DNA of 5,088 nt from an uncultured Prevotella sp. (GCA_946623195.1 CAMOQW010000102.1:1-5088); one strand, 5' to 3'. Numbered from the stretch's first letter, positions 1 to 5,088 are shown. Notes: generated from the letters alone by a model not told the origin. Program-made: numbers and translations.

Positions 1-322
1 TTAAAGGCCACATCTGGGTGTGACGTTGTCGGGCATCGCCACAGATGATGCTCTTGTGGTTCTCGCCAGTGCCGCGGATGATGAGGGGCGACTCCTTGGT
101 GCCGCTGTCCTCGGGACGCAGGAACAGCGGCTCCTGCATGTAGTATTGTCCTGCTTCAATGCTGATGGTGATGCCATCTTTGCATCGAGTGTCGTTGGTG
201 CGCCGCCACTCGCGGGCTTGCCGCAGTGCGTCGTGCAGGCTCTCGCCGTTGTGCACCACAATTTCGCCCGCAAGGGCTTGGCCGACACAGAATATGAAGA
301 TAGCGGTTAATAAACGTCTCAT
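1..322 (-). CDS. Secreted right-handed beta-helix protein, N-terminal part (possible polysaccharide-degrading enzyme), cut by the window edge
   Basis: The frame starts at ATG (322-320) and stays open to the left edge, giving the first 107 residues. Residues 1-18 form a Sec signal peptide: MRR, a hydrophobic stretch LLTAIFIFCVG, then ALA with cleavage before Gly19. There is no lipobox cysteine, so a type I-processed exported protein is expected. Residues 26-90 resemble the N-terminal cap and first coil of parallel beta-helix proteins: an amphipathic helix (SLHDALRQAREW), a strand ending in GQYYMQEPLFL (59-69), then PEDSGTKESPLIIRG (70-84). The 'G.YY..EPL.L.PEDSGT...P..IRG' pattern is typical of Bacteroidota beta-helix proteins annotated as pectate lyase-like or glycoside hydrolase. 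The catalytic region is outside the window, so no enzyme class can be assigned. It lies 50 bp downstream of hemW on the same strand and may be read through from it. Confidence 0.62.
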   Translation of the reverse strand, partial: MRRLLTAIFIFCVGQALAGEIVVHNGESLHDALRQAREWRRTNDTRCKDGITISIEAGQYYMQEPLFLRPEDSGTKESPLIIRGTGENHKSIICGDARQRHTQMWPL

Positions 323-353
323 GCGTGTTGTTAGTTATTTACTAATAAGACGC
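323..353 (-). promoter_or_regulatory. Hairpin abutting the start codon of the beta-helix gene
   Basis: In the leftward transcript, bases 353-341 can pair with 335-323 around a 5-nt loop (340-336). Eleven of 13 positions are Watson-Crick; the other two are a C-C and an A-C mismatch. The inner arms are TTAGT/ACTAA and the outer arms GCGT/ACGC. The structure begins 19 nt after the hemW stop and ends at the base before the ATG at 322. No U-tract follows, so it is a poor intrinsic terminator. Occluding the ribosome landing site is possible but inferred. The stem is A/T-rich, so stability is modest and chance is not excluded. Confidence 0.3.
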
Positions 354-372
354 ACAGTTAGTCAAAATGTCA

Positions 373-1503
373 TCATACCCAGACCAGCTCGCTCATCACC
401 ATGTCGCTGACGAAGAGCCCCTCACGGGTCAGCATGAGGTGGCTGCCGTGCAGTCTGAGCAGTCCGTTGTCGATGTAGCGTTGAGCCTCTTTCAGACAAT
501 AGCGGCGATGCCTGTCGGTGAGTGTGTCCAAGTCCAGACCCTCGCGGGTACGCAGGGCCACCGTGATGCGGTCGTTGTATCGGGTGTCTTCGTCGATGAC
601 CTCCCGCTCACAGGGCTGCTTACCGTCAGCGATGCTTTCTATGTACTGCCTGATGTTGCTGACATTCCACTGGCGGCTTCTCAGGTCAAACGAGTGGGCG
701 CCAGCCCCCAGTCCGATGTAGGGCACCTCGCACCAGTAGCTGGTGTTGTGGCGCGAGCGGTAGCCGGGGCGGGCAAAATTTGATATTTCGTAGTGCTCAT
801 AGTCAGCCTTCTCCAATTCGTCTGTCAGCAGCTCGTACATCTGCCGCTCCAGCTCCTCGTCGCATGGTGTTAATTCTCCCTTTTCTCTCTCACCTCTCAC
901 CTCTTCCCCCTTCATCCTCTCATAGAGCGCCGTACCTTCCTCTATCATGAGACAGTAGGCTGACAGGTGCTCCACGTTCAGTTCCAGTGCCTGCCGGATG
1001 TCGCGCTGCCAGTCGCCGAGTGTTTCATCCGGAAAGCCATACATCAGGTCGATGCTGATGTTGTGGATGCCTGCCTCACGTAACAGGCCGACAGCCCCCA
1101 CCACCTGACCCGCCGTATGCCTGCGGTGCAGGAATCGTAGGCGCCTGTTGTCGAAGGTCTGTACACCCATCGACACTCTGTTTACAGGCAGCTGCTGCAG
1201 CAGGGCGGCATAGTCAGCGGTGACGTCGTCGGGATTCACCTCGATGGTGACTTCCTCCGTATCATGTCCGTACACCTTATTAATATACATAAAGAGCTGC
1301 CGCAGCTGTCTGGCGGAAAGCTGGCTCGGAGTGCCCCCTCCCAGATAGACGGTCTTGACGGGTTCTGCCGGGGGGCGCATCAGCATCTCATGGCATAGCG
1401 CGTCAACATACTGCTGGCGCAGTTCGAGTGCCGTGGTAGAGTAGAATCCACAGTAGATGCACCGGCTCCGGCAGAAGGGGATATGGAGGTATAATCCTGA
1501 CAT
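373..1503 (-). CDS. hemW: HemW-type radical SAM heme chaperone (coproporphyrinogen III oxidase-like family)
   Basis: A complete 376-residue protein, within the usual HemW size range. The radical SAM cluster motif is C11-x3-C15-x2-C18, followed by Gly-Phe, in the context LYLHIPFC at the N-terminus. The SAM-binding GGGTPS is at 55-60, and IEVNPDD (87-93), NRVSMGVQTF (108-117) and IDLMYGFPDET (151-161) are all conserved in the family. HNTSYW at 252-257 matches HNxxYW, the motif that separates HemW from true HemN and is tied to heme binding. HemN also has a CxC after the third cysteine, which is absent here. HemW proteins bind heme and are thought to deliver it to respiratory or other hemoproteins rather than oxidise coproporphyrinogen. 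The ATG at 1503 is chosen because family members begin a few residues before LYIHIPFC; the TTG at 1542 would add 13 unrelated residues. Residues 197-210 are an unusual charged insertion made of heptad repeats. The gene is divergent from fusA2, with 117 bp between them. Confidence 0.92.
   Translation of the reverse strand: MSGLYLHIPFCRSRCIYCGFYSTTALELRQQYVDALCHEMLMRPPAEPVKTVYLGGGTPSQLSARQLRQLFMYINKVYGHDTEEVTIEVNPDDVTADYAALLQQLPVNRVSMGVQTFDNRRLRFLHRRHTAGQVVGAVGLLREAGIHNISIDLMYGFPDETLGDWQRDIRQALELNVEHLSAYCLMIEEGTALYERMKGEEVRGEREKGELTPCDEELERQMYELLTDELEKADYEHYEISNFARPGYRSRHNTSYWCEVPYIGLGAGAHSFDLRSRQWNVSNIRQYIESIADGKQPCEREVIDEDTRYNDRITVALRTREGLDLDTLTDRHRRYCLKEAQRYIDNGLLRLHGSHLMLTREGLFVSDMVMSELVWV
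874..915 (-). repeat. Purine-rich heptad repeat insertion inside hemW
   Basis: Six 7-nt units in register on the coding strand, two of them exact GGTGAGA copies (901-895 and 894-888) and four degenerate purine-rich flanking units. The 42 nt encode exactly 14 residues, 197-210 (MKGEEVRGEREKGE), which are highly charged. They sit between LYER and the conserved DEELERQMYE block, a position where HemW relatives usually have a shorter linker. Because 42 is a multiple of both 7 and 3, the reading frame is kept. The exact tandem pair is certain; the outer four units are a judgement on degenerate sequence. Confidence 0.55.
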
Positions 1504-1548
1504 AACGGCTGCGAAATTACTAATAAAGTTTAATATTTGCAAGCTTTC

Positions 1549-1580
1549 TTTGGTTTTTTGCGTGAAAATGTCTACCTTTA
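1549..1580 (+). promoter_or_regulatory. Candidate Bacteroidota sigma-ABfr promoter for fusA2
   Basis: TTTG at 1549-1552 is followed after 20 bp by TACCTTTA at 1573-1580. The Bacteroidota vegetative promoter pattern is TTTG, 19-21 bp, TAnnTTTG, so the -33 element and spacing fit exactly and the -7 element differs only at its last base. A start site near 1587 would give a leader of about 35 nt. The leader before the ATG is A/T-rich with no Shine-Dalgarno, as is usual in this phylum. No operator was identified, although the B. thetaiotaomicron homolog is known to be activated by the CRP-like regulator Cur. Confidence 0.5.
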
Positions 1581-1620
1581 GCCTCGCTTTTTGAATATAA
1601 ACCTACAAACAATATCTATT

Positions 1621-3780
1621 ATGAAAGTTTATCAGACAAACGAAATCAAAAACATTGCACTCATTGGCAGTGCGGGTAGCGGCAAGACTACTCTTGCCGA
1701 AGCAATGGTCTATGAAGCCGGCATCACCAAGCGCCGCGGCACCGTAGAGGGTAAGAACACCATGAGCGACTATTTCCCTGTTGAGCAGGAATACGGCTAC
1801 TCGGTGTTCTCTACTGTTTTTCATGTGGAGTGGAACAACAAGAAGCTGAACATCATCGACTGTCCGGGCAGCGACGACTTCGTGGGTGGCTCCATCACCG
1901 CCATGAACGTCACCGACCAGGCCGTCATCCTCATCAACGGCCAGTACGGTCCCGAGGTGGGCACTATGAATGCCTTCCGCAACACCGAGAAGTTGAAGAA
2001 GCCCGTCATCTTCCTTGTCAACCAGTTGGACCGCGACAACTGCGACTTCGACCAGATACTGTCTCAGCTGAAGGAAGTCTATGGCAACAACTGCGTACCC
2101 GTACAGTATCCTATCGCCACGGGAGCCGGTTTCAACAGCGTCATCGACGTGCTGCTCATGAAGAAATACTCTTGGAAGCCCGAGGGTGGTGCTCCCATCA
2201 TAGAAGATATTCCTGCCGACCAGTTGGAGAAGGCCAAGGAGTGGAAGGCTGCCCTCGTTGAGGCTGCCGCCGCCGGCGACGACACGCTGATGGAGAAGTT
2301 CTTCGAGAGCGAGGACCTCTCAGAAGACGAGATGCGCGAGGGCATCCGCAAGGGCCTCGTCACCCGCAGCATTTTCCCCGTGTTCTGTGTCTGCGCAGGC
2401 AAGGATATGGGTGTCCGCCGCCTGATGGAGTTCCTGGGCAATGTTGTGCCCTTCGTCAGCGAGATGCCTGTTGTCAAGAATGCCGCTGGCACGGACGTTC
2501 CCGCCGATGCCAGTGCCCCCACGTCGCTCTATTTCTTCAAGACCGGCGTCGAGCCCCATATCGGTGAGGTGCAGTACTTCAAGGTAATGAGCGGTGTGGT
2601 GAAGAGCGGTGACGACCTGACCAATGCTGATCGCGGCTCTAAGGAGCGCATAGGCACGCTGTATGCCTGTGCCGGTGCCAACCGTATCCAGGTGGACGAA
2701 CTGCGTGCCGGTGATATTGGATGCACCGTGAAGCTGAAGGACGTGAAGACCGGCAACACGCTGAATGGCAAGGATGTCGAGAACCGCTTCGACTTCATCA
2801 AGTATCCTAATTCCAAGTTCTCGCGTGCCATCAAGGCCGTCAATGAGGCCGAGACCGAGAAGATGATGGCAGCCCTGCAGAAGATGCGCCAGGAAGACCC
2901 CACATGGGTCGTCGAGCAGTCTAAGGAGCTGCGCCAGATTATCGTCCATGGTCAGGGTGAGTTCCACCTGCGCACCCTGAAGTGGCGCATGGAGAACAAC
3001 GAGAAGATCCAGATAGAATACCAGGAGCCCAAGATACCCTATCGTGAAACCATCACCAAGATGGCCCGTGCCGACTATCGCCACAAGAAGCAGTCGGGCG
3101 GTGCCGGCCAGTTCGGTGAGGTGCATCTGATTGTCGAGCCCTATCAGGACGGCATGCCCGACCCGACCAGCTTCACCATCAACGGCCAGGAGTTCAAGAT
3201 GAACATCAAGTCGAAGGAAGAGAAAGACCTGGAGTGGGGCGGCAAGCTCGTCTTCATCAACTCTGTCGTGGGTGGTGCCATCGACATGCGCTTCATGCCC
3301 GCCATCCTGAAGGGTGTCATGGAGCGTATGGAGCAGGGCCCGCTGACGGGTTCTTATGCCCGCGACGTGCGCGTCATCGTCTATGACGGCAAGATGCACC
3401 CCGTGGACTCTAACGAACTGTCGTTCATGCTCGCAGCACGCAACGCCTTCTCGGCAGCCTTCAAGAATGCCGGACCGAAGGTGCTGGAGCCTATCTACGA
3501 CTTGGAGGTGCTGGTGCCCGCCGACTACATGGGCGACGTCATGAGCGACCTGCAGGGCCGCCGCGCCATCATCATGGGTATGGACTCTGAGTCCGGCTAC
3601 CAGAAGCTTACCGCCAAGATTCCTCTCAAGGAGCTGGCCAGCTATTCTATCGCCCTCAGCTCGCTCACCGGAGGCCGTGCATCGTTCACCACCTCGTTCA
3701 GCAGCTACGAACTCGTGCCCAACGATATCCAGCAGGAGCTCATCAAGCAGCACGAGGCCGAGATGAAGGATGAAGACTAA
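1621..3780 (+). CDS. fusA2: EF-G paralog EF-G2 (translation elongation factor G-like protein with divergent GTPase centre)
   Basis: A 719-residue protein with the whole EF-G layout: G domain with G' insert (about 1-285), domain II (300-390), domain III (397-475, with HGQGEFHL at 443-450), domain IV (480-605) and domain V (620-700). EF-G translocates tRNA and mRNA on the ribosome. The P-loop is intact (GSAGSGKTT, 16-24). Switch I has YGYS at 58-61 where EF-G has RGIT, switch II is DCPGS (80-84) with Ser84 in place of the catalytic His, and the G4 motif is NQLD (134-137) rather than NKxD. Domain IV keeps KKQSGGAGQFGEV (489-501, Ala instead of the usual Arg) and a decoding-site loop with His593 and VDSNE (595-599). 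Published work on the Bacteroides thetaiotaomicron paralog reports translocation without GTP hydrolysis, induction by the regulator Cur on carbon limitation, and a need for it in gut colonisation. This gene is assigned by motif match. The ATG at 1621 is preferred because MKVY begins the known family; the in-frame TTG at 1591 would overlap the leader. It appears to be a single-gene unit between its own promoter and terminator. Confidence 0.93.
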   Translation: MKVYQTNEIKNIALIGSAGSGKTTLAEAMVYEAGITKRRGTVEGKNTMSDYFPVEQEYGYSVFSTVFHVEWNNKKLNIIDCPGSDDFVGGSITAMNVTDQAVILINGQYGPEVGTMNAFRNTEKLKKPVIFLVNQLDRDNCDFDQILSQLKEVYGNNCVPVQYPIATGAGFNSVIDVLLMKKYSWKPEGGAPIIEDIPADQLEKAKEWKAALVEAAAAGDDTLMEKFFESEDLSEDEMREGIRKGLVTRSIFPVFCVCAGKDMGVRRLMEFLGNVVPFVSEMPVVKNAAGTDVPADASAPTSLYFFKTGVEPHIGEVQYFKVMSGVVKSGDDLTNADRGSKERIGTLYACAGANRIQVDELRAGDIGCTVKLKDVKTGNTLNGKDVENRFDFIKYPNSKFSRAIKAVNEAETEKMMAALQKMRQEDPTWVVEQSKELRQIIVHGQGEFHLRTLKWRMENNEKIQIEYQEPKIPYRETITKMARADYRHKKQSGGAGQFGEVHLIVEPYQDGMPDPTSFTINGQEFKMNIKSKEEKDLEWGGKLVFINSVVGGAIDMRFMPAILKGVMERMEQGPLTGSYARDVRVIVYDGKMHPVDSNELSFMLAARNAFSAAFKNAGPKVLEPIYDLEVLVPADYMGDVMSDLQGRRAIIMGMDSESGYQKLTAKIPLKELASYSIALSSLTGGRASFTTSFSSYELVPNDIQQELIKQHEAEMKDED

Positions 3781-3785
3781 TTCAT

Positions 3786-3804
3786 TTAGCGGTTAGGCCG
3801 CTAA
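3786..3804 (+). other. Small hairpin just after the fusA2 stop codon
   Basis: TTAGCGG (3786-3792) and CCGCTAA (3798-3804) form a perfect 7-bp stem with a 5-nt loop, 5 nt after the fusA2 stop. No T-tract follows, so it is not a terminator by itself. It could protect the 3' end of the message or assist the stronger terminator 8 nt downstream. The inverted repeat is seen directly; its role is inferred. Confidence 0.4.
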
Positions 3805-3812
3805 GCCTATTC

Positions 3813-3846
3813 AATAAAAAGCCTGCCAAGTGGCAGGCTTTTTATT
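3813..3846. terminator. Bidirectional intrinsic terminator between convergent fusA2 and dehydrogenase genes
   Basis: A perfect 15-bp inverted repeat: AATAAAAAGCCTGCC (3813-3827), loop AAGT (3828-3831), GGCAGGCTTTTTATT (3832-3846). The GC core GCCTGCC/GGCAGGC is flanked by five A on the left and five T on the right, giving a U-run after the stem in either direction. It lies 32 nt after the fusA2 stop and its right arm ends at the base next to the dehydrogenase TAA (3849-3847), so it can end transcription from both sides. Confidence 0.92.
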
Positions 3847-4866
3847 TTATGCGAACTTAACGAGAATTCGAAATACCTTGGCGGGATTGGCATCCCACTG
3901 TTTCATGGCCTCTTCGGCATCCTCGGGGCTGACGATGCCCGAGGTCAGGATGTCGTAGGGAGGGTTGTACTTCTTCAGATAGCGGATGACGCCGTCGAAA
4001 TCCTCAGGCAGGGCGTTGCGCGAGCCACGGATGTCGAGCTCCTTCTGTACGAAATACTTGGTGGTGAACTCCACGTCCTTCTTGGAATAGCCGATGCAGA
4101 TGACGCGCCCGCAGAAGGCCACCTCGTTGACAGCCATCTGGTAGGTGACGGGAGAGCCCACGGCCTCGATGACGATGTTGGGACCCATGGAGTCGGTGAG
4201 CTCCATCAGCCGTTCGTGCACGTTCTCCTTGAGGGTGTTGATGGTGAAGTCGGCACCCAGGCGCTTGACTATTTCCAGCTTCTCGTCATCTACGTCGCAG
4301 GCGATGACCTTCGCACCGCGCAGCAGCGAGCGGATGACGGCACCGACACCCACCATGCCACAGCCGATGACCATCACCACGTCGGTGTCGACAGTCTGTG
4401 CGCGGCTCACGGCATGGAAGCCTACCGACATGGGTTCGATGAGGGCGGCGTGCTCAGGGGTGATGTCGCCCACGGGGATGATCTTCTGCCAGGGCAGAGC
4501 GATATACTCGCGCATGGCACCATCGCGCTGTACGCCCAAGGTCTCGTTATGCTCGCAGGCATTGTAGCGGCGGCTCCGACAGGCGGGGCATACACCGCAG
4601 TTGGTGTAGGGATTGACGGTTACCTTCATGCCTTTGCGCAGGGTGGCAGGTACGTCGGGGCCCATGCCGATGATTTCGGCACCTATCTCGTGACCCGGAA
4701 TGACGTGCGGCTTGGCCATGGTGTTCAGACCGCGGTAGGTGTTGAGGTCGCTGCCGCAGAAACCTACATATTCTATTTTTAGTAATACCTCATTGGCACC
4801 GCAACTGGGGCGGTCCATCTCCACGACTTTCATGACGCGTGGCTCTGTAATCTGAATTGCTTTCAC
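3847..4866 (-). CDS. Zinc-dependent medium-chain dehydrogenase (sorbitol / threonine / L-galactonate dehydrogenase-like)
   Basis: A complete 339-residue cytosolic enzyme expected to oxidise a secondary alcohol of a polyol or sugar acid with NAD(P)+. The GroES-like catalytic domain carries the catalytic zinc ligands Cys37 (GFCGSD), His59-Glu60 (PGHE) and Glu144 (LIEP). The structural zinc lobe has four cysteines, at 90, 93, 96 and 104. The Rossmann domain has GCGMVG at 168-173 and Asp191 at the end of the second strand (ACDVDDEK), which favours NAD+ over NADP+. The overall pattern is closest, by recall, to the L-galactonate 5-dehydrogenase (YjjN/LgoD), RspB and sorbitol dehydrogenase branch, but the substrate cannot be fixed. 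The start is GTG at 4866; MKAIQI is a typical family N-terminus, and the next in-frame ATG (residue 12) would remove the first strand. It lies 49 bp downstream of the amidohydrolase on the same strand, suggesting one operon, and ends at the shared terminator. Confidence 0.88.
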   Translation of the reverse strand: MKAIQITEPRVMKVVEMDRPSCGANEVLLKIEYVGFCGSDLNTYRGLNTMAKPHVIPGHEIGAEIIGMGPDVPATLRKGMKVTVNPYTNCGVCPACRSRRYNACEHNETLGVQRDGAMREYIALPWQKIIPVGDITPEHAALIEPMSVGFHAVSRAQTVDTDVVMVIGCGMVGVGAVIRSLLRGAKVIACDVDDEKLEIVKRLGADFTINTLKENVHERLMELTDSMGPNIVIEAVGSPVTYQMAVNEVAFCGRVICIGYSKKDVEFTTKYFVQKELDIRGSRNALPEDFDGVIRYLKKYNPPYDILTSGIVSPEDAEEAMKQWDANPAKVFRILVKFA

Positions 4867-4874
4867 CTTAATAT

Positions 4875-4923
4875 GATTTACGATTTACGATTTACTATTT
4901 ACTATTTGTGATTTGCTATTCGC
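4875..4923. repeat. Heptanucleotide tandem array, seven units, consensus GATTTAC
   Basis: Seven consecutive 7-bp units fill 49 bp. Units 1-3 (4875-4895) are identical GATTTAC, unit 4 is TATTTAC, unit 5 is TATTTGT, unit 6 is GATTTGC and unit 7 is TATTCGC. The array ends 8 bp upstream of the dehydrogenase GTG, and units 6-7 overlap the stop (4918-4916) and last codons of the amidohydrolase, so those units may be partly coincidental. It takes up nearly all of the spacer between the two genes. Similar A/T-rich heptad tracts are, from memory, scattered through Prevotella and Bacteroides intergenic DNA. No dyad or palindrome is present in the unit, so it is not a CRISPR array. Confidence 0.8.
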
Positions 4924-5088
4924 TCATGTTTTTGATATAGGGTAGCTCGACGAGCTTGCCGAAGCTGAAGAACTGCTTGGCATTGTCGCAAAGGAAGAGG
5001 CGTTTCTCGTTGTCCGACAGTTCCTGCGACTTCGTGACGAAGTCGTACGACATGCGGTAGGTGATGGCGGTGATAGTGCGCGGATAGT
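4916..5088 (-). CDS. Probable amidohydrolase-family (amidohydrolase 2 / sugar lactonase-like) protein, C-terminal fragment
   Basis: The leftward frame is open from the right edge to TAG (4918-4916) and gives 56 C-terminal residues. Two features recall the end of TIM-barrel amidohydrolases of the amidohydrolase 2 group: ITYRMSYDFV (5-14) and ELSDNEKRLFLCDNAKQFFSF (22-42), where a helix leads to 'DNAxxFF', the common last-helix motif. An unusual tail, KLVELPYIKNMSE, follows. The metal-binding residues lie outside the window. Members hydrolyse lactones such as L-fucono- or rhamnono-lactone, or decarboxylate aromatic acids; the adjacent dehydrogenase favours sugar-acid chemistry, but this is inference. 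The frame choice is supported by codon use and by its agreement with the family tail; the two other frames give arginine- and proline-rich nonsense. Confidence 0.6.
   Translation of the reverse strand, partial: YPRTITAITYRMSYDFVTKSQELSDNEKRLFLCDNAKQFFSFGKLVELPYIKNMSE

Noticed and set aside
1..288. A 95-codon closed frame on the minus strand at the left edge
   Set aside because: It is rich in Ser, Thr, Ala and Arg with no recognisable fold. The overlapping frame from 322, open to the edge, has a signal peptide and a beta-helix pattern, so it is the real gene.
373..1503. True oxygen-independent coproporphyrinogen III oxidase (hemN)
   Set aside because: The cluster motif lacks the CxC of HemN, and the protein is shorter and carries the HNxxYW motif of HemW.
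1504..1542. In-frame upstream TTG start for hemW (13 extra residues)
   Set aside because: The added residues match nothing in HemW proteins, which start just before LYIHIPFC, and an ATG is present at 1503.
1504..1548. Promoter for hemW on the minus strand
   Set aside because: A weak -7-like TAATTTCG exists, but no TTTG lies 19-21 bp upstream of it, so the match is too poor to report as a feature.
1591..1620. In-frame upstream TTG start for fusA2 (ten extra residues)
   Set aside because: The extension sits in the predicted leader close to the candidate transcription start, and family members begin at MKVY. The ATG at 1621 explains the protein without it.
2320..3753. A 477-codon open frame on the minus strand inside fusA2
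   Set aside because: It is antisense to a fully conserved EF-G gene. Its composition (His, Leu, Val and Asp rich, no domain) is what results from reading GC-rich third positions in reverse. No leader or start context supports it.
4216..4782. Rightward open frames opposite the dehydrogenase (188 and 140 codons)
   Set aside because: They are antisense to an enzyme with complete zinc and nucleotide-binding motifs and show no domain of their own.
4875..4923. CRISPR array
   Set aside because: Units are only 7 bp and directly adjacent, with no spacers or palindromes, and no cas gene is in the window.

Overview
The window looks like chromosomal DNA of a Bacteroidales bacterium, most likely from the Prevotella group. 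The main evidence is the central gene, an EF-G paralog of the type found in Bacteroidota (EF-G2, fusA2). Supporting signs are a promoter candidate matching the Bacteroidota -33/-7 pattern (TTTG, then TAnnTTTG), A/T-rich leaders with no Shine-Dalgarno before the start codons, and heptanucleotide tandem arrays. No mobile element, phage gene, CRISPR array, tRNA or rRNA is visible. The genus is inferred from protein character only.

Layout, left to right. (1) 1-322, minus: the first 107 residues of a secreted right-handed beta-helix protein, probably acting on polysaccharide and running off the left edge. A hairpin (323-353) lies directly against its start codon. (2) 373-1503, minus: a complete HemW-type radical SAM protein with a purine-rich heptad insertion in its coding sequence (874-915). 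(3) 1504-1620: the divergent intergenic region, with a well-spaced promoter candidate for the rightward gene. (4) 1621-3780, plus: complete fusA2, an EF-G-like factor with altered GTPase motifs, including Ser in place of the catalytic switch II His. (5) 3786-3846: two hairpins, the second a 15-bp perfect inverted repeat with A and T tracts, serving as a two-way terminator for the convergent genes. (6) 3847-4866, minus: a zinc-dependent medium-chain alcohol/polyol/sugar-acid dehydrogenase with a GTG start. (7) 4875-4923: seven tandem 7-bp units (consensus GATTTAC). (8) 4916-5088, minus: the C-terminal end of a probable amidohydrolase, running off the right edge.

The amidohydrolase and dehydrogenase are co-directional, 49 bp apart, and probably co-transcribed. 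A lactonase-like hydrolase with an NAD-type dehydrogenase would suit oxidative catabolism of a sugar or sugar acid, but the substrate cannot be read from the sequence. fusA2 appears to be a single-gene unit with its own promoter and terminator. Work on the Bacteroides thetaiotaomicron paralog links it to translation during carbon starvation and to gut colonisation. The most notable items are the non-canonical GTPase centre of this EF-G2 and the two unrelated heptad-period arrays, one inside a conserved gene and one in an operon spacer.
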